Shown in pieces: positions 34,312 to 43,250 of a DNA stretch of 64,000 nt. Made by a program: the position numbers and the translations under genes. Source of the stretch: an uncultured Litoreibacter sp. (GTDB lineage: Bacteria > Pseudomonadota > Alphaproteobacteria > Rhodobacterales > Rhodobacteraceae). The stretch is taken from assembly GCF_947487515.1 (NCBI RefSeq), contig NZ_CANKWO010000001.1, forward strand, positions 186,001-250,000, in the 5' to 3' direction. Below the pieces are notes generated by a model, which had not been told where the DNA came from, made no database searches, and worked only from the letters and a program-made list of their open reading frames with translations. Each line of letters begins with the position of its first letter. Within the stretch, counting starts at the first letter, position 1.

Positions 34312-35847
34312 TCAAACTGTTTTGCCAAAATGCACTTCAAAGCAAGCGCCAGTTTCCGACGGCACGCACCGAATTGATGCCTCATATCCCTCTAAGACAG
34401 CCGCAACAATTGACAGGCCCATGCCGGTTCCACCGTGCTCGCGCCGCGTTGTGAAGAAAGGCTCTGTCAAACGGTCCAAATTGCTATCGAGCACGCCGGA
34501 ACCATCGTCTGAAAGCGTCAACACCCCTTGGGCATATCCGAGTGTCAGGCGACCCGCCCCATGGGCGAGGGAGTTTTGTGCCATTTGCTGCAGTATCATC
34601 TGCCCATGTTCTGGCGAGATCGGAAGCACTGTATCTAAAGGAGCCGTCGAGATGATGCTCAAACCGTCGATATCAGGTATCATGTCCGCCAAGCGTCCCG
34701 AGCCGACTTCATGTGACGTGCGCACGCGGGTCATTTCGCGCAGCTTTCCGAGAAGGCTGTTCATCCGGCGCGACTCTACTTCAATATTATCAAGCAATTT
34801 CAGCTTATTATCTGGCGTAATTCCATCAGATTTCAGCAGTTCCGCCGCACCGATCACTGCGGTGACAGGGGACTTCAACTCATGGGTTACATGGTCAGTG
34901 TAGGTCGAAATTTCTTGCGACCGCCGCGACAGAGTTGCCGCCATGCTCGACACGCTTTCCCCAAGATCGGCAAGCTCGCGCAAACCGTAGTGACCGATGG
35001 CGCGAACATTGGGATTTCGCTGCGCTGCAATGGCCCGCGATCTGTCGCGCAAAGCATGTATCGGCCTTGAGATGAGCCGTTGAAGCAGCAAGCCAATCAA
35101 TCCGGCCCCAACCAGCGTTGAAACCAGCATGATCATCAACGCATATCGCTCTTGAAACAGGAACTTACCAAGGTTCAACGGAGTCCGCGATAGATACACC
35201 ACACCGACCACCCGCTCGTCGACCAGCACCGGATAGGTCAAAAACACCCGATAGCCCGTATCGCGGCTCAGGGAAGAAAACCGGTGCGATTCAAAGTCAT
35301 CAGAACGCCAACGAAGGGCCGCCCCAATGTCGCCCGCCAAAGCCGATTTCACCTCATCAAGGGCAGCAAGGGACGGGGCCCCCTCGGAATTCAGGTCACG
35401 ACCTGCATGATCCAAGAAAACCACCCCCGCCAATGTCGTCCGTTGAGACCGCTTCGCCAAACGGATCAAGCGCGGGGTGACAGCTGAATATCGCGGATCC
35501 AATGGCGCGGCGACTGCCGTGCCGTCGGGGCGCGGAGGGCCGACCGTATCTTGGCGCACATTGAGATGCGCACGGGCAGGGTGGAACTTCGCCCCCCAAT
35601 GCTCTTTTTGCGCGTCGCTCAAGATCGCGCCGACCAATGGCCCATCCAACGCAGAAAACGTCTGCGCGTAGATTTCCGCATAGATGGCGCCTTGCTGGAT
35701 CAATGATTGCTCTGTCTCGCGCACGAATTGATTAGATGTCAGCCGCACCGCCAAAAGCGCCACCAATGGCACCGACACAAGAGCCACACACACCGCAGCG
35801 ATTACCATCGCGATCGAAGGGCGCCACTTTTTGCGCACTGCGCTCAC
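34312..35847 (-). CDS. Sensor histidine kinase of the exosortase locus
   Basis: Membrane kinase of 511 residues. Two transmembrane segments (about 13-35 and 236-256) enclose a periplasmic sensor domain of about 200 residues whose C-terminal part (YRVFLTYPVLVDERVVGVVYLS) looks like a Cache-type fold. A HAMP linker follows, then the H-box with His322 (VTHELKSPVTAVIG), and an HATPase domain with N425, DDGSGV and the G2 box GGTGMGLSI. It is the last gene of the four-gene minus-strand operon and overlaps the response regulator by 4 nt. By layout it should sense a periplasmic signal tied to the VIT/vWA protein or its processing. It resembles kinases of marine dedicated sortase systems in context. 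Confidence 0.88.
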   Translation of the reverse strand: MSAVRKKWRPSIAMVIAAVCVALVSVPLVALLAVRLTSNQFVRETEQSLIQQGAIYAEIYAQTFSALDGPLVGAILSDAQKEHWGAKFHPARAHLNVRQDTVGPPRPDGTAVAAPLDPRYSAVTPRLIRLAKRSQRTTLAGVVFLDHAGRDLNSEGAPSLAALDEVKSALAGDIGAALRWRSDDFESHRFSSLSRDTGYRVFLTYPVLVDERVVGVVYLSRTPLNLGKFLFQERYALMIMLVSTLVGAGLIGLLLQRLISRPIHALRDRSRAIAAQRNPNVRAIGHYGLRELADLGESVSSMAATLSRRSQEISTYTDHVTHELKSPVTAVIGAAELLKSDGITPDNKLKLLDNIEVESRRMNSLLGKLREMTRVRTSHEVGSGRLADMIPDIDGLSIISTAPLDTVLPISPEHGQMILQQMAQNSLAHGAGRLTLGYAQGVLTLSDDGSGVLDSNLDRLTEPFFTTRREHGGTGMGLSIVAAVLEGYEASIRCVPSETGACFEVHFGKTV

Positions 35848-36524
35848 AGGCTACAGGGCCCCAACTTCACCCCCACGCCGTGCACCGTAACGATTATGTC
35901 GGTACACCCCAATGCCGCGGCCTTTGCACGAATGTTCCGCAAATGGCTGTCGACCGTCCGTCCCGACAGGTCTGAATTCGGGCCATAGATGTGATCGATT
36001 ATCCTGTTACGGTCATAGAGCTGTTCGGGGTGGGTCATCAGGACTGCCAACAACGAAAACTCCGTCGCCGTCAGTCCCAATGCAGCGCCCCCAAGAAGGC
36101 AGATATGGCGCGGAGGGTCCAACTCCAACTCCCCGTGTCGCAGCTTGGTGTCGACTTGTGGCTTGCCGCGGGCCAGAATGGCCTTGATACGAAGGACCAG
36201 CTCCCGTGGGCTAAAGGGTTTAGAGACAAAGTCATCCGCCCCCAGCTGGAACCCTAACACACGGTCCAGCTCGTCGTCTTGTGCCGTCAAGAACAGCACA
36301 GGCACATTGGAGCGGGCGCGGATTTTCTTACAGCACTCGAACCCGTCCATCTGCGGCATGCCCACATCAAGAACCACCAGATCAACTTCTTCACGGCCTA
36401 TATGGGTGATCGCGTCTTGACCGTTCGCCGCCTCCACAGACCGCAGCCCAGCCCCTTCAGCCGCTATCCGCACCACGTCGCGGATGTGGGGGTCGTCATC
36501 TACGATCAAGATACGCTCATTCAT
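35844..36524 (-). CDS. OmpR/PhoB-family response regulator of the exosortase locus
   Basis: DNA-binding response regulator of 226 residues. The receiver domain has the acidic pair in LIVDDD, the phospho-Asp at 53 (VVLDVGMPQMDG), Thr in FLTAQDD and the Lys in SKPF. A winged-helix domain fills the C-terminal half (LTATEFSLLAVLMTHPEQLYDR, then GRTVDSHLRNIRAK). The ATG at 36524 is chosen since ILIVDDD then lies at the usual place. It overlaps the kinase gene by 4 nt and follows the VIT/vWA gene by 48 bp. Tandem 11-bp direct repeats upstream of the exosortase gene are its likely target. Confidence 0.92.
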   Translation of the reverse strand: MNERILIVDDDPHIRDVVRIAAEGAGLRSVEAANGQDAITHIGREEVDLVVLDVGMPQMDGFECCKKIRARSNVPVLFLTAQDDELDRVLGFQLGADDFVSKPFSPRELVLRIKAILARGKPQVDTKLRHGELELDPPRHICLLGGAALGLTATEFSLLAVLMTHPEQLYDRNRIIDHIYGPNSDLSGRTVDSHLRNIRAKAAALGCTDIIVTVHGVGVKLGPCSL

Positions 36525-36572
36525 ATCCAAGGTGTTACAACTCACGTTAAATTTGTCCAGCGCTGCAATCCA

Positions 36573-38627
36573 TTACCCGACCCTTCGCCGAAAGCCCAAC
36601 AGGGTCATAGCCGCGATGAGGAGAAAGCCGATTATGGCCTCAGGTTCCGGCGAAGAGGACCCTGCGAAAGCCGTCCCATGCCCGTGCCCCGCCTTTGACA
36701 TGCCCGACACCATTGGCAGTGGCACCAGAGCGTTTTTGCCGGTAACTCCGCTGGAGTTGCTTTGCCGCTGAGACACCGCAACAAAAGATGTGTATTGAGT
36801 TTGAAGCGCATATTCCAACCCCAGTTTGGTGATCTCCCGATCCGCCGAAGACGGGTCTTCACCCACGGCGATCTGCCGTGTCAAATCAGCGATCCTGTTG
36901 CGCGCCCAAACAAGCGGAAGGGCGGGGTTCTGGGGGGTGTCCTTCAGGGAAACCGTAACCGGCATTTCCGCCAAATGCCCGTTTACCAGCCCTTTCAAAG
37001 TTATTTTGGCTTGCGCGAGGTCTTTCACGTTTTCCCGATCAAACCGCGTGTAGACGCGCAGGCTGTTGCCGGCAAACAGGTCCGGCACGCGGGCAGGGGT
37101 GACGTCTTGCACGTCCAGATCCCCCCAATCGATGGTGATATCCGTGAGCAAAGGAGATTTGAGATCAGCCGCCAGTTCCTCCGCGACCTCGGACGCCTGC
37201 TCATCAAGACCGACATAGCGGGAATACCCGCGCCCTTCATCGGCCATCGCGTCCAACAGGTAGCGGTTCACGGAGTTTCCGACCCCAAAGGCGTAGATGC
37301 GCGCCGCGCCAATTTGCGCGCGGATGGTCCGAAGCACTTTGGCCTCATCACCAATGTAGCCGTCGCTCAGGAAGACGACGATGCGCATCGTGTCCTCGGG
37401 CTGGCTGGTGGAGAACGCCGTGCGAATGGCATTGTCGATCTCGGTGCCACCACCGGTACCAAGGTTGTTCACATAGGCCCGACCTTTGCGAATGTTGCTC
37501 TTCGTCGCGCGGGTGGAGCCATTGGCAAACCGTTGGGTATGATTGGCAAAGGGAATGATCCGGAAGTAGTCGTCAGGGCGCAGTTCGCTTAATGCGGCGT
37601 CCATGAAGTTCTTGCTGGCTTGCATCGGCTCCCCATTCATCGAGCCGGAGGTATCCAACACGAACACCAACTCGCGTGGGGTGATATCGGCATCGGCTGG
37701 CGTGGAAGGTGGCTCAATCATCAAAGAGACATATCCCCCGCGATCGTCCACATGGGACAGGGTTGCGGCCTCAAGCACATCACCGCCCAAAGTGTAACGA
37801 ATGACCAGATCGCGGTTGTCTTGAACCTTCCCATTGGCGAATTTCGCGCTCAGCCCTTCATAGGTCTGCTCCACTTTCAAGTGATGCGTTCTGCTGATGA
37901 AGTCTGACACTGTAACACCCGATGTCATGTTCAGCTCAAGAGACACGCGGTCGCTTGAGAACGTATCGGGAAGATCAAGCCCAATGACCTTTGGATAGGC
38001 AGGGACATCGCTAATCGCCCAAGTATTCGTGGTCAGAACCGGTGCTTGATCGTCGCCTGCGACTTCTTGATCATGGTCCAAAGACCCACCGCCATCGTAT
38101 CGTGGTCCGACGATCAGGGGGATCACCAGTTCATGCTGACCCTCAATCTTCGGAACCATCTGCACATAGCGCAAGGTCACGTTGATCGGCTCCCCTGGCA
38201 TCAGGTTGGCAATCCGCTGCGAGAACATATTGGGGCGATGCTGGGTCAAAAGAGCTGCGGATTTGCCGTCTTTGGCGGCTTGATCAAATTCAGCCTGAGC
38301 CTGCGCTTTTTCGCGAATTTCTGCGCGAATGACCTCATCACCGATGCGCATCTCCATGCCGTAGACTGCGGCCAGCTGGTTGAGCGGAAACAGATATTCG
38401 GCCTCTAGGGGAAGATGTGCCTCATTCAAGAAGCTCTGAGTGATCTCGACGGTGGCCATATCTCCTTCGATGCTGACATCGATGTTGCTGTCCAGCAAAG
38501 GCAGATCATAGGACGCCCCCGCCAAATTGGCGACCACGCGCCCAGCCACATCTTCCTTGTCAGAGCCCCATGCCGACATCGCAGCGCTGAGCGAAAAAAC
38601 CGGAAGTAAAATTAGAAAAAGTCGCAT
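36573..38627 (-). CDS. VIT and von Willebrand A domain protein with PEP-CTERM-type sorting tail
   Basis: Exported protein of 684 residues and the probable sole substrate of the adjacent exosortase. A signal peptide covers residues 1-21. A VIT domain follows at about 35-160 (VEITQSFLNEAHLPLEAEYLFPL). The vWA domain at about 318-480 has a complete MIDAS: DTSGS at 325-329, Thr395 and Asp422 (LSDGY), so it can bind a divalent cation and a protein ligand. The C-terminus is a sorting signal: Ser-rich SSSPEPE with the PEP at 660-662, a transmembrane segment at about 664-678 and RRR at 680-682. The domain order matches the target proteins of marine proteobacterial sortases, but the signal is of the exosortase kind. 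Confidence 0.9.
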   Translation of the reverse strand: MRLFLILLPVFSLSAAMSAWGSDKEDVAGRVVANLAGASYDLPLLDSNIDVSIEGDMATVEITQSFLNEAHLPLEAEYLFPLNQLAAVYGMEMRIGDEVIRAEIREKAQAQAEFDQAAKDGKSAALLTQHRPNMFSQRIANLMPGEPINVTLRYVQMVPKIEGQHELVIPLIVGPRYDGGGSLDHDQEVAGDDQAPVLTTNTWAISDVPAYPKVIGLDLPDTFSSDRVSLELNMTSGVTVSDFISRTHHLKVEQTYEGLSAKFANGKVQDNRDLVIRYTLGGDVLEAATLSHVDDRGGYVSLMIEPPSTPADADITPRELVFVLDTSGSMNGEPMQASKNFMDAALSELRPDDYFRIIPFANHTQRFANGSTRATKSNIRKGRAYVNNLGTGGGTEIDNAIRTAFSTSQPEDTMRIVVFLSDGYIGDEAKVLRTIRAQIGAARIYAFGVGNSVNRYLLDAMADEGRGYSRYVGLDEQASEVAEELAADLKSPLLTDITIDWGDLDVQDVTPARVPDLFAGNSLRVYTRFDRENVKDLAQAKITLKGLVNGHLAEMPVTVSLKDTPQNPALPLVWARNRIADLTRQIAVGEDPSSADREITKLGLEYALQTQYTSFVAVSQRQSNSSGVTGKNALVPLPMVSGMSKAGHGHGTAFAGSSSPEPEAIIGFLLIAAMTLLGFRRRVG

Positions 38628-38644
38628 AATGATCCTCGTTTAGG

Positions 38645-40066
38645 TTATAGATCGAGAGCAGCCAGAGCCGCCTGTTCAAATGAGATTCGGTCCTGTTCAG
38701 GAAGGGATTTTGCCGTGATCCGCTGCACGGATTGCCAACTGCGCGAGGCCCCGCTCAGCCAGCTCCAGACGGCTTCGCCAACACTGGCCGTTTGCTGCCC
38801 GTCATCAGAGACAAAGCTGACCGAGACAATCCAGACACGGCCATCAGGGCCTGTTGCCTCATAGACCGAACTGGGCAGCGGATCGTAGGTTGTCCCCAGA
38901 AAGCGAACCGCAAAGCCCATCCCCAACAGGCAGGTTTCTGGCGAATGAAGGTGGCGGAGCGGCGAGGTCGTGCGCACGATGTTTACCCCCATCGGCCCGT
39001 ATTGAACCTTCTGCGCGGTGCCACCATAGGCGGTAAAATACCTCTGCTCCGTCTCGCTTAGGGCAATCGGCTTTGCCCGCTGCCCCAACAGCTGCATCGG
39101 CAGTTCGGCGGCGACCACAGGGGCTGACAGGTCCATCGGGCGTTTGGGGGCGTTCACTATTCCGACGGCGGCCACAAGCGCCACGAAAACCACTGGCCCA
39201 TGAAGTCCCTTTGGCAGTTTTATGACGGCAGATTTCGGCACGACAACGGCGCGGGGCTGCGGGCGGTAGACCATCAACACCGGTATCGCGGTCGCCATCA
39301 AGGTGAACAGCCCGATGGCGTTGTGCAGCCATGGCTCCATGGTGTCGATGCCCAGTGCAAGCCCGCCAGCCAGAAGGCTGATCCGCAGCGCGTTGCCAAG
39401 GATGCTAACGCCAATAACGGACAATCCCCCCAACAGCGCCACCCGAAAACGAGGGCGGTAGAGAATATTCAAAAACGCCCACAGGCTCACCAGCAGCAGC
39501 AATCCCGACGCGCCGGAGCAGGGCAGGTCCACCAACACATCCACCCCATTGAGGCGCAGCCGCACCCCCTCGCACAACAGATCCGAGAAGACCGGCGACA
39601 ACATTTCGCAAGCCACCTCCGCAGACACCATTTGCAATGGAAACCCCGCGACCCGCTGCAAAATGGGCCCAAGCGGCAAGGCGAACAGGAAGAATACGGC
39701 CATCCAAAAAGGAGATAGCGCCAGCTTCCGCCGGTCCAGCCTCAACACCGTTGCCACTGCAAACACATCAAGCGACAGGGCCAAGGCGCTCAGAATATTG
39801 ATCGCGAGAAGCTGGCCTGCCAGTCGGATCGCCGCCGCCAGAAGGAATAGAACAAAAACGCGCCCCGCCACAGAAGGCCCTTGGGGAGGGGAGCTTTTTA
39901 TCGACAGCCCCGCCAATCCGGCAAGCACAACGCAATATAGCGCGCCATAAGACTGGTAGGACGGATCACGCCAACTGGTAAGGAGCCACCGCAGAGGCTC
40001 GATTGCCAATAAGACCGACGCGGCTGTCAGGCCAATCCATAGAAGAGTATCGCGTTTTTGTTCCAT
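38645..40066 (-). CDS. Exosortase fused to an EpsI-like domain
   Basis: Polytopic inner-membrane transpeptidase of 473 residues. Residues 1-270 form an eight-helix-like exosortase domain with all three catalytic residues: Cys183 (LPCSGASGLL), Arg228 (GNALRISLL) and His248 (LHNAIGLF). Residues about 315-473 form a periplasmic EpsI/DUF3485-like domain with the hallmark HSPETCLLGMGF at 374-385. It would cleave the PEP-CTERM tail of the next gene's product and attach or release it. That gene starts 18 bp downstream, and a response regulator and kinase complete the operon. I recall a named subtype of exosortase (XrtT) from this order with such a target, but could not check it. Confidence 0.88.
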   Translation of the reverse strand: MEQKRDTLLWIGLTAASVLLAIEPLRWLLTSWRDPSYQSYGALYCVVLAGLAGLSIKSSPPQGPSVAGRVFVLFLLAAAIRLAGQLLAINILSALALSLDVFAVATVLRLDRRKLALSPFWMAVFFLFALPLGPILQRVAGFPLQMVSAEVACEMLSPVFSDLLCEGVRLRLNGVDVLVDLPCSGASGLLLLVSLWAFLNILYRPRFRVALLGGLSVIGVSILGNALRISLLAGGLALGIDTMEPWLHNAIGLFTLMATAIPVLMVYRPQPRAVVVPKSAVIKLPKGLHGPVVFVALVAAVGIVNAPKRPMDLSAPVVAAELPMQLLGQRAKPIALSETEQRYFTAYGGTAQKVQYGPMGVNIVRTTSPLRHLHSPETCLLGMGFAVRFLGTTYDPLPSSVYEATGPDGRVWIVSVSFVSDDGQQTASVGEAVWSWLSGASRSWQSVQRITAKSLPEQDRISFEQAALAALDL

Positions 40067-40073
40067 GCCGCAG

Positions 40074-40132
40074 GTCTCGCGGCGAGACGTGCAGATGGAT
40101 CAGGGAAGATGTGCAGAACCTGTGCAGACGTC
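40074..40132 (-). promoter_or_regulatory. Direct-repeat operator and palindrome upstream of the exosortase gene
   Basis: GTGCAGA occurs at 40089-40095, 40111-40117 and 40122-40128 on the plus strand, spaced 22 and 11 bp. That is the helical phasing of tandem half-sites bound by PhoB/OmpR regulators; the slot at 40100 is degenerate. Immediately next to it, GTCTCGC/GCGAGAC (40074-40088) is a perfect palindrome with a single central base. The block lies 8 to 66 bp before the exosortase ATG. No -10 element was recognised. Confidence 0.55.
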
Positions 40133-40135
40133 GAT

Positions 40136-41638
40136 TTAACCGCTGTATTGCGCGCGAAGGACGTTCTTTTGCACTTTGCCCATGGTGTTGCGCGGCAAGG
40201 ATTGCTGGATCAGATAGCTGCGCGGGTGCTTGAAGCGGGCCAAGAGCGGCTCGATCCGCGCGGCAATGGCATCGCCGTCCAAAGCGGCACCATCTTGCAA
40301 CACCACGGCTGCGATGACGCTTTCGCCGAAATCCGGATGCGGCACCCCGTAGACGGCACTTTCCAGCACCCCGTCTATGTCATTGATCACATCCTCAATC
40401 TCCTTGGGGTAGATGTTATACCCGCCCGAGATAATTAAATCCTTCTGCCGCCCGACGATACTGACCCGCCCATCCGCCGACTGGATTCCCAAGTCTCCGG
40501 TTATGAAAAATCCGGTCTCGCGTATTTCCTCGGCCGTTTTTTCCGGCATATTCCAATAGCCCTGAAAGACATTGGCACCCCGCACTTCAATCATCCCGAC
40601 GTCGCCCGTTGGGGCAGGGTGGCCTGTTTCGGGATCGGTGACTGTGACCTCGACATTCGGCAAGGCATATCCAACCGTACCGGCCAGCCGTTCCCCCCGA
40701 TAGGGGTTGGAGGTGATCATATTGGTTTCGGTCATGCCGTACCGCTCTAAGATGCGGTGGCTCGTTCGGGCCTCAAAAGCCACATGCGTCTCCGCCAGCA
40801 ACGGGGCAGAGCCGGATATAAAGAGCCGCATGGAGGCGCATTTGTCCTTGGTCAAGCGCGGATCATCCAACAATCGGGTGTAGAAAGTCGGGACCCCCAT
40901 CAGCAACGTCGAGCGTGAAAGCTCCGACAAAACACCATCCACATTAAACGCCGCCATCAGCCGTATCGAAGCCCCCGTCAAAAGGCAGGTGTTCAGCGCC
41001 ACAAACAATCCATGCGTGTGAAAAATCGGCAAGGCATGGATCAAGCGATCTTGGTCGGTGATTTCCCATAGCTCCGTCAAAGATTGCGCGTTGGACAGAA
41101 GGTTGCGATGGGACATCATCGCCCCCTTGGAGCGACCGGTCGTGCCGGAGGTATACAAAAGCCCCGCCAAGTCATCCGCCCCGCGCGCGACTGTGTCAAA
41201 TTCCGTCGAGGCCTGATCTGCGGCCTGCACCAGACTTCCGCGGCCCTCTGCGCTCAAGGTCAGCACCTGTGCACCAAGCGGCACCGCGATGTGATCAATC
41301 GCGGCCTCGTCTTGGACGTCACACACGACCAATCGCGGTGCGGCATCCGTCAGAAAATACGACAGCTCGGCTTGCGTATAGGCCGTGTTCAACGGCAAAT
41401 AGACCGCCCCCGACTGCAACGCCGCACCATATAATGCGACGGCATCCGCGTGTTTGGGAACCTGAGCGACGACACGGTCCCCAGGCGTCACACCAGCTTT
41501 TTGCAAAACATTGGCCATCTGCGCCACCCGCAGCACATAGCTGTGATAGCTGACAACAGAGCCATCATCACACAGCAAGAACGGTTGGTCGTTGTCGCGG
41601 TGCGGCGCGATGAGCGCATCATACAGGGCGTTTGTCAT
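40136..41638 (-). CDS. matB: Malonyl-CoA synthetase (MatB-type acyl-CoA ligase)
   Basis: ANL-superfamily ligase of 500 residues that forms malonyl-CoA (or methylmalonyl-CoA) from the free acid, ATP and CoA. Motifs are LLYTSGTTGRSKGAMMSHRNL near residue 150, ERYGMTETNMITSNPYRGERLAGTVGYALP near 295, which closely follows the MatB family, the hinge GRQKDLIISGGYNIYPKEIE and the catalytic Lys in NTMGKVQKN. The start at 41638 (MTNALYDALI) is preferred over a site 69 bp upstream. It lies upstream of and in line with the exosortase operon, with a 69-bp gap containing regulatory repeats. Confidence 0.85.
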   Translation of the reverse strand: MTNALYDALIAPHRDNDQPFLLCDDGSVVSYHSYVLRVAQMANVLQKAGVTPGDRVVAQVPKHADAVALYGAALQSGAVYLPLNTAYTQAELSYFLTDAAPRLVVCDVQDEAAIDHIAVPLGAQVLTLSAEGRGSLVQAADQASTEFDTVARGADDLAGLLYTSGTTGRSKGAMMSHRNLLSNAQSLTELWEITDQDRLIHALPIFHTHGLFVALNTCLLTGASIRLMAAFNVDGVLSELSRSTLLMGVPTFYTRLLDDPRLTKDKCASMRLFISGSAPLLAETHVAFEARTSHRILERYGMTETNMITSNPYRGERLAGTVGYALPNVEVTVTDPETGHPAPTGDVGMIEVRGANVFQGYWNMPEKTAEEIRETGFFITGDLGIQSADGRVSIVGRQKDLIISGGYNIYPKEIEDVINDIDGVLESAVYGVPHPDFGESVIAAVVLQDGAALDGDAIAARIEPLLARFKHPRSYLIQQSLPRNTMGKVQKNVLRAQYSG

Positions 41639-41748
41639 ACTATATTCGTCCTCGCATTGATCAGCCTCTATATTCCTGACCCGCCGTGACCCGCCAACAC
41701 GCAGCATCCACAGACGGCGCTAGGAGGGGTCAATCATTGGAGAATATG

Positions 41749-41838
41749 TGGCGGAGAGACAGGGATTCGAACCCTGGGAACCCTCTCGAGCTCAACGGTT
41801 TTCGAAACCGTCCCGTTCGACCACTCCGGCACCTCTCC
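41749..41838 (-). tRNA. tRNA-Ser (anticodon CGA)
   Basis: Read on the minus strand, the acceptor arm GGAGAG/CTCTCC closes the cloverleaf. The anticodon stem-loop ACGGTTTCGAAAACCGT carries CGA, a long serine-type variable arm follows, the T loop is GGTTCGAATCC, and CCA is encoded. The length of 90 nt fits a class II tRNA. It reads UCG codons. Confidence 0.95.
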
Positions 41839-42019
41839 GCAAAGGCTGACTTGTGATCAGGTGCGCGCGGTTTAGCGGGCAACTTCATCCGCTGCAAGCC
41901 CATCTCTGCCAATTTCCGCGCAAGCCAATGTCGCTAAGTATAATTTCAACGTGGCAGCCATTGTCGAAGCCGCGTTTGGCTCCTATTCTGAAGTAAGAAC
42001 CCGCCGCAAAGGATATGCA

Positions 42020-42841
42020 ATGCGCCTTCTAACAGCCAGCTTCACCGCGCTCATGATTTCCGCCTCCGCTGTCGCCGCCCAAAGCGCGTCATTGCTGGAC
42101 CGCTACTTTACCGCGCTAGATATGGACACGGTGTTTAAGGTTTTGCAGGCAGAAGGCATCGCCGCAGGGCAGGACATGTCCGACGGCGACGGCGTGGCCC
42201 CATCGCCCGCGTGGACTGCACGGCTGTCACGCATCTACGCGCCACAACGGGCCAAAAAGGCCTTCTTGGAAGGCATGGCAACCATCAAGGACATCGAAGC
42301 GTCCGAACCGGCCCTCGCATTTTTCGAAACTGAACTCGGTGCGCGTATCGTGCAAATTGAGATCGACGCGCGTGAAGCTTTGAACACAGACGCAGGCGAA
42401 GCCATCGCTGCCGCAACTGTTGCCGATATTCGCAAGGAGGATCCGGCCCTCTATTTGATGTATAAAGAGTTCATCAAAGTGAACGAGTTGGTCGAAAGCA
42501 ATGTGGCCGGCGCGCTGAACTCCAATTTGGCATTCTACCGAGGCATGGCGACGAATGAAGGCTATGCCGAAGGATTGACCGAAAGCTTCATGCTGAACTC
42601 TGTTTGGGAACAAGAGCCCGAAATCCGCGCGGAAATGGAAAGCTGGACGATGAACTTCTCGTCGGTGGCCTATAGCGGGTTAACCAAGGCAGAGTTGCAA
42701 CGCTACATCGACATCTCCAAAACCCCCGCAGGCAAACGCCTCAACACCGTCCTGTTTGCAGGCTTTGACCAGATGTTTGAACAGCAAAGCTACGAGTTGG
42801 GGCGCGCCACGGCCGAGTTCATGGAAGGCGAAGACACCTGA
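42020..42841 (+). CDS. Exported DUF2059 domain protein
   Basis: Predicted periplasmic protein of 273 residues with a signal peptide (about 1-20, ending AVAAQ). The C-terminal domain near 195-260 has the DUF2059 pattern (LTKAELQRYIDISKTPAGKRL). The remainder is helical. Function of the family is unknown. The ATG at 42020 is chosen because AAAGGA lies 7 nt before it and the signal peptide begins there; an upstream in-frame ATG at 41951 lacks these. A perfect TATAAT at 41939-41944 may be its -10 element, but no -35 fits. Confidence 0.8.
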   Translation: MRLLTASFTALMISASAVAAQSASLLDRYFTALDMDTVFKVLQAEGIAAGQDMSDGDGVAPSPAWTARLSRIYAPQRAKKAFLEGMATIKDIEASEPALAFFETELGARIVQIEIDAREALNTDAGEAIAAATVADIRKEDPALYLMYKEFIKVNELVESNVAGALNSNLAFYRGMATNEGYAEGLTESFMLNSVWEQEPEIRAEMESWTMNFSSVAYSGLTKAELQRYIDISKTPAGKRLNTVLFAGFDQMFEQQSYELGRATAEFMEGEDT

Positions 42842-42848
42842 ACTTTAG

Positions 42849-43241
42849 TCAGTCAGAGTGAACCATCAGGCTGACCGTCACGGCCTCAATGTCGCGGCGC
42901 AGATTGGGGTCTTGGGACAACATAGCCGTCAGGGCAGGGCGCTTGGGCACAGGAACCGCCGCCAGATCATAGCCCAATTCCAAGTTCGGCCCGCCGCCCG
43001 CCTGAATTTCAGCAATCAATAGATCAAAGGTCTTCTTCACATGAGCTTTGACCACTGCGCGTCTTTTATTATACCGCGCATTGTGAATGGCATTTCCAGC
43101 GGCGTAGACAGGAAACAGGACCGGATTGGGAACATGGGACGGCGCAGTCGAGCCGCACCCGAGCACCGCAAAGGCCAAAAAGCCGAATAACGCTAGGTTT
43201 AGAGGCCGCGGCCTGTTGACAGTGAGGCGCATTTCCAACAT
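42849..43241 (-). CDS. Small hypothetical lipoprotein
   Basis: Protein of about 130 residues with a hydrophobic N-terminal segment and a lipobox AVLGC near residue 28, so probably lipid-anchored. The mature part has no motif I recognise. The start is uncertain among three nearby ATG codons (43259, 43241, 43232). Its 5' end lies over the rplU promoter on the other strand. Confidence 0.6.
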   Translation of the reverse strand: MLEMRLTVNRPRPLNLALFGFLAFAVLGCGSTAPSHVPNPVLFPVYAAGNAIHNARYNKRRAVVKAHVKKTFDLLIAEIQAGGGPNLELGYDLAAVPVPKRPALTAMLSQDPNLRRDIEAVTVSLMVHSD

Positions 43242-43244
43242 AAG
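43216..43244 (+). promoter_or_regulatory. Probable sigma70 promoter of rplU-rpmA
   Basis: TTGACA (43216-43221) is a perfect -35, followed after 17 bp by CATAAG (43239-43244) as -10. Transcription would begin near 43251 and give a leader of about 130 nt before rplU. Confidence 0.65.
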
Positions 43245-43250
43245 CCCGCA

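Noticed and set aside
34312-40066. A classical sortase-type (LPXTG) system
   Set aside because: The enzyme is a polytopic exosortase with the CSG/Arg/His set, and the target ends in PEP rather than LPXTG; no class C or E sortase fold is encoded.
38645-40066. EPS biosynthesis locus because of the EpsI-like domain
   Set aside because: No glycosyltransferase, polymerase or export gene is nearby; the domain is fused to an exosortase with its own target.
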